Source of the DNA: Lactiplantibacillus daowaiensis | GTDB taxonomy: Bacteria; Bacillota; Bacilli; Lactobacillales; Lactobacillaceae | NCBI RefSeq assembly: GCF_005405085.1 | Contig: NZ_BJDJ01000008.1 | Coordinates: forward strand, 1-64,000 | Direction of reading: 5' to 3' | DNA: 64,000 nucleotides | Part shown: piece after piece, positions 54,062-62,867 of the stretch | Layout: each line of letters starts with the position of its first letter | Numbering within the stretch: the first letter of the stretch is position 1 | Translations under genes and position numbers: made by a program | The notes under the pieces: generated by a model | The model's input: only the letters and a program-made list of their open reading frames with translations | Told to the model about the DNA's origin: nothing | Databases searched by the model: none

Positions 54062-55786
54062 GTGTTTCAAATTATGATGCAACATATTCACGGCAAAACG
54101 CGACTGGCGTTCTTTTTAGCGCCAATCATCATGCTGGGCGAAGTTTTTTGTGATCTACAGCAACCGACGTTAATGGCTAAAATCATTGATAGTGGCTTAG
54201 CAAAAGGGGACTTTAACTTTGTCGTTCAACATGCATTACTAATGGTCTTGTTTGCGATTCTTGGTCTGATTTTTGGTGCCAGTTGTGGCACCTTAGGGAG
54301 TTATGCGTCATTAAAGATGGGTGAAGCATTACGGCAACATCTGTTGAAGGTCGCGTTAAGTGATCGCCAACCGGGTGGCTTAGAGCCAGCCACGTTAATT
54401 ACGCGAATCACAAATGATGTGACCCAGATGCAAAACTTGGTCATGATGGTGACGCGTGGGTTGGTTCGATCTCCGATGCTACTGATTGGTGGGATCGTGA
54501 TGTCGGCGATCGTGTGTCCAGACTTAGCCCCGATTCTATACGTGATTATGCCGATCTTAGTGATCTTTTTAGTCGTTATCGTGCGGCGTAGTGTGCCACT
54601 ATATACGCAGATGCAACAGTCCGTTGATACGGTCAATCGCGTGATGCGGGAAAATTTGCAAGGTGCTAAAACCATCAAAGCTTATGTGTTAGAACCACAT
54701 CAAATGACGCAGTTTAATACGGATAATCAACACCTACAACAGGCGAGTCAACAAGCCACGTTAGCCACGGTTTGGCTATCACCGATTATCCAATTGATGT
54801 TGAATTTGGGCGTGGTACTGGCTTTGAGTTATGGGGGCAGCTTGGCGATTAGTCAGACAATTAGTACTGGGCAAATCATGGCTTTCGTTAATTACATGAT
54901 TCAAATCACTACCGCCATGGTCCAAACAGTGAATATTATTACGTCCTTTGCCCGCGCCTTAACGAGTGCAACGCGTGTGAATGCGGTCTTGGCGGCCGAA
55001 CCGGCTGAGCAATTGCCCGTCGCGACTGATACAGTCCCTAGTGGGAGTCAGGTGAGCTTTGACCAGGTAACGTTTGGTTATCAGCAGAGTGCCCCGATCT
55101 TAAATCAAGTGAGTTTTGAATTGCCAGCTGGCCAATGGTTAGGCATCATTGGGGCAACTGGTGCCGGGAAGAGTTCCCTAATCAATTTATTGACGCGTCG
55201 TTTTGACCAGTATACTGGTACGATCAAAATTGGTGGGGTGGACATCCAGCAGTTAAGTTTAGCGGCGGTGCACCACAAAGTAGCCGTTGCCTTACAAGAC
55301 TCACAATTGTTTTCCGGCACGGTCCGGTCGAATTTAACTTATGGTGACCAAACGGCGACCGATGCAGTTTTGACGGCGGCAACCACCACGGCCGACGCGA
55401 CGTTTGTCACGCAACTACCAAAGAAATTTGCGGCACCAGTTGAACAAGGCGGGAAGAACTTTTCCGGTGGGCAACGTCAACGACTAAATATTGCCCGGGC
55501 ATTAGTGCCAGATCGTGATATTTTAGTACTCGATGATGCGACCAGTGCGGTCGATCAAACGACGAATGCCCAAATTAAAGCCCGGTTGCAGCAGACACGG
55601 GCCAAGCGGACTACGATTGTGATTTCACAGCGGGTTACCAATGTAATGGACTGCGATCAAATCATGGTCTTAACGGATGGCAAAGTAACCGCGCTAGGGA
55701 CCCACCAAGCCGTGTTACAGCAATCAGCATTCTACCGGCAACTAGTGCAAACGCAGTTAGGAGATGATGCTCATGGACATGCATAA
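54062..55786 (+). CDS. ABC exporter half-transporter, degenerate-site subunit
   Basis: The 574-residue protein has six membrane helices (about 15-310) and a nucleotide-binding domain: Walker A GATGAGKSS, signature NFSGGQRQRLN, Walker B ILVLDDATSAVD. The catalytic Glu after Walker B is Asp and the switch His is Gln (ISQRVT), so this subunit carries the degenerate ATP site typical of heterodimeric exporters such as LmrCD/BmrCD. GTG 54062 follows GGAAGGATTCCA; ATG 54047 would overlap that site. It overlaps the partner gene by about 14 bases. Confidence 0.9.
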   Translation: MFQIMMQHIHGKTRLAFFLAPIIMLGEVFCDLQQPTLMAKIIDSGLAKGDFNFVVQHALLMVLFAILGLIFGASCGTLGSYASLKMGEALRQHLLKVALSDRQPGGLEPATLITRITNDVTQMQNLVMMVTRGLVRSPMLLIGGIVMSAIVCPDLAPILYVIMPILVIFLVVIVRRSVPLYTQMQQSVDTVNRVMRENLQGAKTIKAYVLEPHQMTQFNTDNQHLQQASQQATLATVWLSPIIQLMLNLGVVLALSYGGSLAISQTISTGQIMAFVNYMIQITTAMVQTVNIITSFARALTSATRVNAVLAAEPAEQLPVATDTVPSGSQVSFDQVTFGYQQSAPILNQVSFELPAGQWLGIIGATGAGKSSLINLLTRRFDQYTGTIKIGGVDIQQLSLAAVHHKVAVALQDSQLFSGTVRSNLTYGDQTATDAVLTAATTTADATFVTQLPKKFAAPVEQGGKNFSGGQRQRLNIARALVPDRDILVLDDATSAVDQTTNAQIKARLQQTRAKRTTIVISQRVTNVMDCDQIMVLTDGKVTALGTHQAVLQQSAFYRQLVQTQLGDDAHGHA

Positions 55787-57557
55787 GCGGGTCCCACGCA
55801 ATATCCATCGTGAAAAAGTGGTGTTAACGGATTGGCGCCATACGGTTGGTCGTGTGTGGCACTACTTAGCGGCGTATCGCTGGCGTCTAGGAATCGTTTT
55901 CTTACTAACGATCGTGACGACGGCAGTGACGATTGCGGGTAATCGAATCAACGGCATCGTGGTTGACCGATACATTAGTCACAATAAGTTGCACTTATTA
56001 TTAGTTGTTTGTGCAGTGCTGGCAGTCATGTACATCATTGCCAGTATTTTAACCTACTTTCAAAATGCCATCATCATTAAAGTCGCGCAGGCGACCAGTG
56101 CCAAAATTCGCCAAGCGGTGTTCACCAACTTGCAGCGGTTGCCGATGCGTTATTTTGATACGCATGATAATGGTGATGTGATGAGTCGACTCACCAATGA
56201 TGTCGACAATATCAATACTGCTTTGATGCAGACGTTCGTCCAACTATTTACTGGGATTATTAGTGTGATTGGGATGGGGTTAGCGATGTTGATTTTGTCG
56301 CCGCTTTTAACCGTGATTGCGTTGCTCAGTACGGTGGCAACTTACTTTTTCTCAAAGGCCATTGCCAAACTTACCCAAAAAGCGTTTATGACCCAGCAAC
56401 AGGCACTAGGGAGTTTGAACACGCAGATTGAAGAATCGGTTTCAAATAAACAATTAGTGCAGTTGTTTGATCATACGGCCGCAACGATGCAAACTTTTGG
56501 GCAAACCAATGCCCAATACACCCGCGCCGCTTTTCGGGCCCAGGCGTTGTCATCGATTATTGGGCCGTTTAATAACATGACCAATAATTTAGCTTACGTC
56601 TTAATCACAGCGGCCGGGGCCCTATCGATTTTAACAGGTGGTCATGCAATTACGGTCGGCATTATTTTTACGTTTTTAATTTATTTACGTAACTTTACGG
56701 GACCCATCAATAATGTGCTGGATTTGATCAATACGTTGCAGTTGTCATTAGCCAGTGCTGAGCGGGTCTTTGAGTTGATTGATGAATCACCGGAACAAGA
56801 TTTACCGACCGCCCAACCAGTGGCCCAAACGACTGGCCATGTCGCGTTTGAGCATGTGTCACTTGCTTATGAGACACGGCCAATTCTAACGGATATTAAC
56901 TTGGTCGCTAATCCCGGCGAAGTCGTCGCCCTAGTTGGCCCGACTGGTGCTGGGAAAACCACGATTATGAATTTATTGACGAATCTTTATCCGTTAAAGG
57001 CCGGTCGCGTCTTACTAGATGGCCAAGATGTCACGACCTTGCGCCGGCAAGACTTACGGCGCCTAGTGACGGTGGTCCAACAGGAATCATTTTTATTTAC
57101 CATGAGTATTCGGGAAAATATTCGTTTAGGACGACCAACAGCAACTGATGCGGAAGTCGAGCAGGCTGCTAAACAAGCCCATGCGGCGACGTTTATCGAA
57201 CAATTGCCAGCCGGGTATGAGACAGTTTTAAGTGAAAATGCGCATCGATTATCACAAGGCCAACGCCAATTATTGAGTATTGCGCGCGCCTTTATTACTG
57301 GCGCACCAGTATTGGTTTTGGATGAGGCGACGGCCTCGATTGATAGTCAAACCGAAGCTGATGTACAGGCGGCGATGACGGCATTAATGCAAAACAAGAC
57401 TAGTTTTGTGATTGCCCATCGGTTATCAACGATTCAAAGTGCTGACCAAATTTTAGTGATCAAGGCCGGTCACGTTATTGAACGGGGGACGCACCAAAGC
57501 TTGTTAGCGCAACACGGATTCTATGCGCAGTTGTATGCGAGTCAATTTGATGATTAA
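55773..57557 (+). CDS. ABC exporter half-transporter, catalytic-site subunit
   Basis: The 594-residue partner has six helices and a complete nucleotide-binding domain: Walker A GPTGAGKTT, signature LSQGQRQLL, Walker B VLVLDEATASID with the catalytic Glu and the switch His in IAHRLST. Together with the upstream subunit it should form a heterodimeric multidrug or lipid-linked exporter. ATG 55773 is preferred, with TTAGGAG about nine bases upstream; ATG 55764 is too close to that site. A terminator follows the stop. Confidence 0.92.
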   Translation: MDMHKRVPRNIHREKVVLTDWRHTVGRVWHYLAAYRWRLGIVFLLTIVTTAVTIAGNRINGIVVDRYISHNKLHLLLVVCAVLAVMYIIASILTYFQNAIIIKVAQATSAKIRQAVFTNLQRLPMRYFDTHDNGDVMSRLTNDVDNINTALMQTFVQLFTGIISVIGMGLAMLILSPLLTVIALLSTVATYFFSKAIAKLTQKAFMTQQQALGSLNTQIEESVSNKQLVQLFDHTAATMQTFGQTNAQYTRAAFRAQALSSIIGPFNNMTNNLAYVLITAAGALSILTGGHAITVGIIFTFLIYLRNFTGPINNVLDLINTLQLSLASAERVFELIDESPEQDLPTAQPVAQTTGHVAFEHVSLAYETRPILTDINLVANPGEVVALVGPTGAGKTTIMNLLTNLYPLKAGRVLLDGQDVTTLRRQDLRRLVTVVQQESFLFTMSIRENIRLGRPTATDAEVEQAAKQAHAATFIEQLPAGYETVLSENAHRLSQGQRQLLSIARAFITGAPVLVLDEATASIDSQTEADVQAAMTALMQNKTSFVIAHRLSTIQSADQILVIKAGHVIERGTHQSLLAQHGFYAQLYASQFDD

Positions 57558-57562
57558 GATGA

Positions 57563-57603
57563 ACTGCTGTGAGACCTGATTGGGGTTTCACGGCAGTTTT
57601 TTA
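57563..57603 (+). terminator. Terminator after the ABC operon
   Basis: AACTGCTGTGA pairs with TCACGGCAGTT (one wobble), followed by TTTT. Confidence 0.85.
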
Positions 57604-57729
57604 ATGGCCACAGAACATGAATTTTGAGTTAGTTCTCGGAACTAGCAATGTAAGCGTATAGACCACTTGTCTGTCTTTTCGTCTACTTAAAGTTAATAAT
57701 AATGATTGGAAAGCGAGGAGACTAAACGC

Positions 57730-58143
57730 ACAAGCGTCATTGAAAGTAATGGGGTGTTTGCTTGGTCATTGATTAATCAGGCGGGCAATGACTTCAATCC
57801 AGCTTATGCCCAACTAATCCAACAGTTGGCACAACGGCAATTACAATTCGCCTATTTTAGGGGATTTAGATAGTCGGGGGATTCAAAAGACTGACCATTT
57901 CTTGAGTTAATCAGCACAAACACCAAGCACCGCGTTGATGGCCTTGCAAACCCCCAATAATGTCATCGATTGGTTAACTAGATACGGAAAACAGGATCGA
58001 CAACGAACACGGCAACTAGACGTAACGGCCCCTTGTTAGCCCCAAAAATGCAGTCGATCCACTTATTTGGCAAGTTTGTGGAAGAAGAGCAATTAATTAC
58101 AAATTATGAAAGCTTGATTACGGATTGGCTGGTAGAAAGATAA
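57730..58143 (+). pseudogene. Decayed gene remnant, family not recognised
   Basis: A 410-base stretch keeps protein-like segments in shifting frames: SVIESNGVFAWSLINQAGND and NPAYAQLIQQLAQRQLQFA, then after a shift PILGDLDSRGIQKTDHFL, then TALMALQTPNNVIDWLTRYG, then MQSIHLFGKFVEEEQLITNY and TDWLVER just before a TAA. Several frameshifts and stops break it. A GCGAGGAG ribosome-binding-site-like sequence precedes it at 57712. The original function is unknown. Confidence 0.45.
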
Positions 58144-58159
58144 TGTTTCACGTGAAACA
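58144..58159. promoter_or_regulatory. parS site (perfect)
   Basis: TGTTTCACGTGAAACA, a perfect 16-bp ParB-binding palindrome, the second perfect copy in the window. Confidence 0.9.
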
Positions 58160-58255
58160 TTATCTTTGAATTCCTGGGGGAACGTTTGTTTGATAAACGG
58201 TTGATTTGCGGTATAATTGTTTTATGAGTTAATTAATGAAGGGATGGAATCAAAT

Positions 58256-58693
58256 ATGGATCTTGCAGGATTTAAACAAGTTAAAGCCACCACCAACAAA
58301 ATTGCCTTGAGTACAGCTGTAAATAGCGAAGCCGACGTTAAAATCGTCAATATCGTTTGGCGTGAGGAACAGCCAGATACATTGTACTTTTCATCAGTTG
58401 AGAATAGCCCAACTTTAGCGGTCTATGACCAGAATCCAGATATTGCGTTTATTACCATCCCTAATGATGGCACTCCGGGCAACCCCTATATGCGGGCACA
58501 ACATGTGCAGTTAAAGCGTTCGAAATTAACGATGGTTGATGATTTATTGCCATTATATTTGAAGACGGTACCGAATTATCAAATGGTTTGGGATATGATT
58601 GGCTCATCATTGGTTGTGTTTGAATTGAAATTAAACGATGTTTATGTTGATCCTGGTTTGGGTCAAGATAAAGGAACGTTGCATTTTAACTAA
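58256..58693 (+). CDS. Pyridoxamine 5'-phosphate oxidase family protein
   Basis: The 145-residue flavin split-barrel protein shows IALSTAVNSEADVKIVNIVWRE, then LYFSSVENSPTLAVYDQNPDIAFITIP. ATG 58256 follows GAAGGGATGGAAT; ATG 58244 in the same frame is an alternative start four residues earlier. Family members bind FMN or other flavins. It is monocistronic between a parS site and a bidirectional terminator. Function unknown. Confidence 0.78.
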   Translation: MDLAGFKQVKATTNKIALSTAVNSEADVKIVNIVWREEQPDTLYFSSVENSPTLAVYDQNPDIAFITIPNDGTPGNPYMRAQHVQLKRSKLTMVDDLLPLYLKTVPNYQMVWDMIGSSLVVFELKLNDVYVDPGLGQDKGTLHFN

Positions 58694-58736
58694 AAAATCA
58701 GACTCGTCACTTTGAAGTGATGGGTCTGATTTTTTA
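58694..58736. terminator. Bidirectional terminator
   Basis: AAAAAATCAGACTCGTCACTT pairs with AGTGATGGGTCTGATTTTTT-type sequence around a short loop. It lies between converging genes. Confidence 0.85.
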
Positions 58737-58737
58737 G

Positions 58738-60381
58738 TTACTTCACATAGGCGGTACGGAAATCCATATCACCGCTAAATTTATTGTAAACAACACCTTT
58801 TAAATTGCTTTTAACGAGGATGTGGCTGCGACTTTCATAAAGTGGCGTCACGGCTTGATCACGCATCGCCGTTTTGGCGGCTGTTAATAAATCTTGGTAA
58901 CGAGCGGTGGCACTCATCGCATCAGTGCCTTCAGCTTTAGCCATGGCTTGATCAAATGCCTGACTATGGTAATGTCCCATGTTGGAATTACTATGACTAG
59001 TCAAAATTGTCAATGCTTGAGTAGGGTCCGCAAAATCCATGCCCCAGCTTGTGAGGTTTAACTGGAAGTCACCTTGAGAAACTTTTGACAGCATTGAAGT
59101 GAATGGCATCGCGCGAACATTGACCGTTAAACCTTTCAAATGGCTGGTTAATTGGCCTTGAATAAATTCAGCAGCTTGATGACTCGTATCATCATCAGCA
59201 CAAGTAATCGTCAAAGTTAACTTGGATCGATGGAGTTGCTGCTTAGCGGTCGCATAAAGTTGCTTAGCGGCTGCTAAATTGTAAGCTACCGTGTTTTTAG
59301 TATAAGCATCGGTCACAAAGTCTTTGCCAGTCTTGGGATTTTTAAGCATATTGCTAACACCAAAACTTTTGGCGGTGACGGAGCCGTTTTCAAGTACCTT
59401 GTTGACTAATTGGTCACGATTGATAGCTAGTGAGATGGCGGTTCGTAGGTCTCGATTGGCGGCTACTTTATCTTTTTGATTATATTGAATAAAACCCACC
59501 CGGCCGCCAGCTAAAGTCTTTAGGGATGCATTGTTTTGATTTTGGATATTTTGTTCACCGGTTAAAGTGACCATATCAAGCTTATTGGCTTGATATAAAT
59601 TATAAGCGGTCGTCCCAGACTTGATGACTTGGTAATGAATGGTCTTTAATTTAACGACTTTTTTAGCCCGATAGTCAGAATTTTTCTTTAACGTCCAGCT
59701 ATCATTGGTGCCGTTCCAGCCAGTGGCCACGAAAGGCCCATTATAGACCGTCTTACTAGAAGTGGTCCCGTATTGACGACCGTATTTTTTGACGGCAGTT
59801 TGGTTCAATGGATAGAAGGTGGTGCTGGCCAGGAGTTTTTTAAAGTAGGCGGCTGGTTTACTCAACGTAATGGTTAATTGATACTTGCCAGTGGCTTTAA
59901 CACCAAGCGTACTAGGGGCTTTTTTGCCAGCCGCAATGGTATCGGCATTTTTAATGTTGGTGAATAGGTACGTGAATTCTGATTTAGTTTTTGGATTCAG
60001 GGTCCGTTTCCATGAATAAACGAAATCTTTAGCGGTAACTGCTTGACCATTGCTCCAGCGACCGTCGTGATGCAAGTCGATCGTGTATGTTTTGCCATGG
60101 TTTGTAATAGTTGTTTTGGTCGCTAAAGCATTAACTGGTTGACTGTTTTGATTCAGGCGATACAAGCCTTCGTCGACTTGGCTCAACTGGGCACTGGACA
60201 CGCCGTCAGTGATTTTTGACGTATCGAGACTAGTTAAGTTAGTGCTTTCAGATAAGTTGATACTTTGCGTAACCGTTGTTTTGGCAGGGGTTGCGTTAGC
60301 TTTGAGTGTGAAAAAAATCCCACCGATAATAATAACCCCGCCGAAGACGAGTAATGATTTTTTGTGTGTCAATAAGCTCAT
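58738..60381 (-). CDS. OppA-like peptide-binding protein under T-box control
   Basis: The 547-residue solute-binding protein of ABC family SBP_bac_5 shows the class signature around VDEGLYRLN, RWSNGQAVTAKDFVYSWKR and NRDLRTAISLAINRDQLV. It binds oligopeptides for an Opp permease encoded elsewhere. The N-terminus has a hydrophobic segment (about residues 9-28) ending KANA-TPAK without a lipobox Cys, unlike normal Gram-positive OppA lipoproteins. ATG 60381 follows TTGGAGGAA. The T-box leader upstream links its expression to starvation for one amino acid, probably tryptophan. Confidence 0.9.
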   Translation of the reverse strand: MSLLTHKKSLLVFGGVIIIGGIFFTLKANATPAKTTVTQSINLSESTNLTSLDTSKITDGVSSAQLSQVDEGLYRLNQNSQPVNALATKTTITNHGKTYTIDLHHDGRWSNGQAVTAKDFVYSWKRTLNPKTKSEFTYLFTNIKNADTIAAGKKAPSTLGVKATGKYQLTITLSKPAAYFKKLLASTTFYPLNQTAVKKYGRQYGTTSSKTVYNGPFVATGWNGTNDSWTLKKNSDYRAKKVVKLKTIHYQVIKSGTTAYNLYQANKLDMVTLTGEQNIQNQNNASLKTLAGGRVGFIQYNQKDKVAANRDLRTAISLAINRDQLVNKVLENGSVTAKSFGVSNMLKNPKTGKDFVTDAYTKNTVAYNLAAAKQLYATAKQQLHRSKLTLTITCADDDTSHQAAEFIQGQLTSHLKGLTVNVRAMPFTSMLSKVSQGDFQLNLTSWGMDFADPTQALTILTSHSNSNMGHYHSQAFDQAMAKAEGTDAMSATARYQDLLTAAKTAMRDQAVTPLYESRSHILVKSNLKGVVYNKFSGDMDFRTAYVK

Positions 60382-60474
60382 GATAAAATTCCTCCAAATA
60401 GTGTTGTGACTTGGTTTGGATCATCATTAAGCTTTGCCATCGTTGTTGCATGTGGTTCACCCCGTTTTAGAAAT

Positions 60475-60782
60475 CAAAAAAACCGTCCTTTGCCAGCCAA
60501 TGCTGTGTAAGGACGGTTTTACCCGCGGTGCCACCTTGAATTGCGTCCACTTCAACCGTTAAAAGATTAAATATGCACGCCAACTTTATAGAGAACCAAC
60601 ATTCTCTTGACAACTGACGTATGTCGCACGTCTTTTCGTACTCTAAAAATTTCGGAAAAGCCCTCGGTGGTCCATTTAATTATCTGCGTTCGGTCATACT
60701 CTCAGCAACGATGACTCTCTGGGCGGGCACGATAATCTTGATCTCCACTTCATTGGTTTAAAAGGACGATATTTAAGTTGGG
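60475..60782 (-). promoter_or_regulatory. T-box riboswitch leader
   Basis: The - strand carries the T-box sequence AAGGTGGCACCGCG (60525-60538) followed by a terminator hairpin ACCGTCCTT / AAGGACGGT with a T run (60475-60515). In stem I, GATTATCGTGC pairs with GCAGATAATT above a loop, and GTGG pairs with CCAC below. The loop reads AAATGGA, where TGG precedes the purine next to the lower stem. The specifier is therefore most likely Trp (TGG); ATG (Met) is the alternative. Confidence 0.85.
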
Positions 60783-60785
60783 TCT

Positions 60786-60815
60786 AGTGTACAGCGCATG
60801 GAAAACGTTTGTCAA
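60786..60815 (-). promoter_or_regulatory. Promoter of the T-box transcript
   Basis: TTGACA (60810-60815), 18-base spacer, TACACT (60786-60791) on the - strand, placing the start just before the T-box stem I. Confidence 0.75.
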
Positions 60816-61041
60816 CTATGAAAATAATTTCGATGGGTTTTTGAACGACTTTGAGCTAAATTGAAATTGGAACGTTAGTAGTAAAAAAGTGTTCCGAATC
60901 AAGCTACTGGTCCGTGATTTTAAATAAAATGGCCTCAAACAGATTAAATACATGTGTGGATTACCGCAACGCGACTAAAGCTGATTATATTTTACTGATC
61001 GGTCAAAATTAACCAGTTAGCAAAAAATTGCAATTATTAAC

Positions 61042-61096
61042 AACGAGCGGGCATTAAACAATGGCTTCAAAACCGGTTGTTTAATGTCCGCTCGTT
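61042..61096 (-). terminator. Long hairpin after the 61105 gene
   Basis: AACGAGCGGGCATTAAACAA pairs over 20 bases with TTGTTTAATGTCCGCTCGTT with one mismatch. On the - strand only a short T-rich tail follows. No gene lies between 60816 and 61041. Confidence 0.65.
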
Positions 61097-61104
61097 ATAA
61101 GGAG

Positions 61105-61698
61105 CTATTTCTTAAAACCTAATTGATTTAACTTGTGTTGTGACATGGTGGTATATGAAAAGATATGATGTACCCGTTTATTGGCCCAATATTCAACGTA
61201 ACCTTGACGTTGATAGGCGCCTAATAAGTGATAGTTATGATGCTTGTAAGTTTTATGGGTGGTCCAAAATCCCCAACCGTCAGTAAACCCAATCGTATTT
61301 TTGCGACCTGCTGGTTGAACAGCTTGTAAATTCATATCTGGCAAGTTGTAAACGTAGCGTTGTTTGTTGAATAGTGGGCCTTTGGTCACATATAAATGGC
61401 GATAGTCATTATGATACTTGCTGGCTAAAATGACGAGCTTTTTACTGGTACGACGACCACGGTCGTTGCTAGCCCAAGTCGTGACGGTGTGTTTAGATAA
61501 TTTGATGACCTGATAGCCCTTTTTTAGGACTGCCTTGCCGTGCTGGTTGTAAGTCGTGTTAGCTTGATACCAAGTACCACGCAAGGATGTGGGAATGGTA
61601 CTGTGACTCGTAGCATGGACTGTTGTAGGGTGGCTGGCTGCGATACCTAAGGCTGTGGTCGCAATCACTAATAAACCAAATGAATATTTTTTAAGCAT
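61105..61698 (-). CDS. Small secreted protein with LRGTWY motif (paralogue)
   Basis: The 197-residue exported protein has a signal peptide (about residues 1-30; KKYSFG, LLVIATTALGIAASHP core, cleavage near VHA-TSHS). The mature domain starts with PTSLRGTWYQANTTY and is basic and aromatic-rich. It shares this start and size with the 41058-41597 protein. ATG 61698 follows GGAGGAGAAAATT; a longer frame to 61731 lacks a site. Function unknown. Confidence 0.8.
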   Translation of the reverse strand: MLKKYSFGLLVIATTALGIAASHPTTVHATSHSTIPTSLRGTWYQANTTYNQHGKAVLKKGYQVIKLSKHTVTTWASNDRGRRTSKKLVILASKYHNDYRHLYVTKGPLFNKQRYVYNLPDMNLQAVQPAGRKNTIGFTDGWGFWTTHKTYKHHNYHLLGAYQRQGYVEYWANKRVHHIFSYTTMSQHKLNQLGFKK

Positions 61699-61720
61699 AA
61701 TTTTCTCCTCCAAAGAAAAT

Positions 61721-61760
61721 AAAATCGTCATGAACTAAAAAATAAGTCCATGACGATTTT
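61721..61760 (-). terminator. Terminator after the LysR gene
   Basis: AAAATCGTCATG pairs perfectly with CATGACGATTTT. On the - strand it is followed by ATTTTC. It lies immediately upstream of the 61698 start, so some read-through could drive that gene. Confidence 0.75.
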
Positions 61761-61789
61761 AGCATATCAATTAACTTATCGATGCCTCT

Positions 61790-62719
61790 TTAAATCATTT
61801 TCCCAACATTAGTATACTGCTGCCAACAATAACTCCGGACGAACTCCACGAATCGGTGAACAGAAGGGGTCATAAAGCGATTTTGCTTCACAACCATGTA
61901 CATTTGATGATTTAATTCATTGTCCGCTAAATGCCGTAAGCGAATCTTCTCTTGATCTAACAATGGTAAGTACGGCATCAAAGCCACACCTAGACCATAC
62001 TGCACAAAGCCGGCCATCGTATGGTCTTCTTCAACTTCGTACAAGATGTTGGGTTCTGTCTTGGCGGTCTGTAAAATCTGGTCGATCAATGGCCGCAAGC
62101 CACTATTTTTCGCGAAAATGATCATCGGGTAATCAGCTAAAGCTTTCACCGTCAATTTTTCCACGCGCGCAAGTTCACTGTCAGCGGGCACGGCGCCCAT
62201 GATCTCTTGTTGGACGATTGGAATGAACTGGAAGCGATTCTCAGTTTCGAGATCGCCGATTTTATCGACGTATGAGGTGATGACCACATCGTATTTTTCA
62301 TGATCTAAATCTTGCAATAGATGGCCTGAGTTGCTCTGGCCCATCGTAAACGTAATCGCATGATTATTGGGCTCAGCTTTAAAATGGGTGACGAGTTCGG
62401 GCACTAATTGCTGCCCCATAGTATAGGTAAAGCCAAAATTAACGTGTCCTTGATTGGGATCCATTAACTGACTAATGAGGTCATTGCCTTGTGATAAATC
62501 ATTTAAACTAGCGGTAACGTACTTTAAATAGACTTCGCCGAGTTGAGTCAATTTGATATTGCGGCCATCGGGTTCAAATAACGGCACGCCAAGCTCATCT
62601 TCGAGCTTTTTAATGGCATAACTAAGTGAAGGTTGTGAGATACCAAGGTTTTCTGCGGCTTGGGACATATGCTGGGTGCGGGCTAGTTCTTTGAAGAAAA
62701 TCAGGTGCCGTAAATTCAT
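61790..62719 (-). CDS. LysR-family transcriptional regulator
   Basis: The 309-residue LysR regulator has the N-terminal winged helix (about 1-60: MNLRHLIFFKELARTQHMSQAAENLGISQPSLSYAIKKLE is the expected pattern) and a substrate-binding domain from about 90. It is divergent from aroE, and the 148-base AT-rich gap between them holds both promoters. By the usual LysR arrangement it should regulate the adjacent quinate/shikimate genes, with quinate, shikimate or a derivative as inducer. Confidence 0.92.
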   Translation of the reverse strand: MNLRHLIFFKELARTQHMSQAAENLGISQPSLSYAIKKLEDELGVPLFEPDGRNIKLTQLGEVYLKYVTASLNDLSQGNDLISQLMDPNQGHVNFGFTYTMGQQLVPELVTHFKAEPNNHAITFTMGQSNSGHLLQDLDHEKYDVVITSYVDKIGDLETENRFQFIPIVQQEIMGAVPADSELARVEKLTVKALADYPMIIFAKNSGLRPLIDQILQTAKTEPNILYEVEEDHTMAGFVQYGLGVALMPYLPLLDQEKIRLRHLADNELNHQMYMVVKQNRFMTPSVHRFVEFVRSYCWQQYTNVGKMI

Positions 62720-62867
62720 GGGCTCAACTCCTTGCTGACTAATAGAATAATTTTATTGATTAAACAACGTATCCCTATTTAATATAATAATTGAAACTGC
62801 TAACATAGCAAGTGAATTAAGTAACAATTTATAAAAAACAACAATATTTATTTAGGAGTGATTTGAA

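Noticed and set aside
60229-60451. Small - strand frame from ATG 60451 with GGGGTG upstream, overlapping the oppA start
   Set aside because: It overlaps oppA in another frame for most of its length and the peptide has no recognisable features.
62720-62867. Specific LysR operator between LysR and aroE
   Set aside because: The gap is very AT-rich with several imperfect palindromes; none stands out enough to call.
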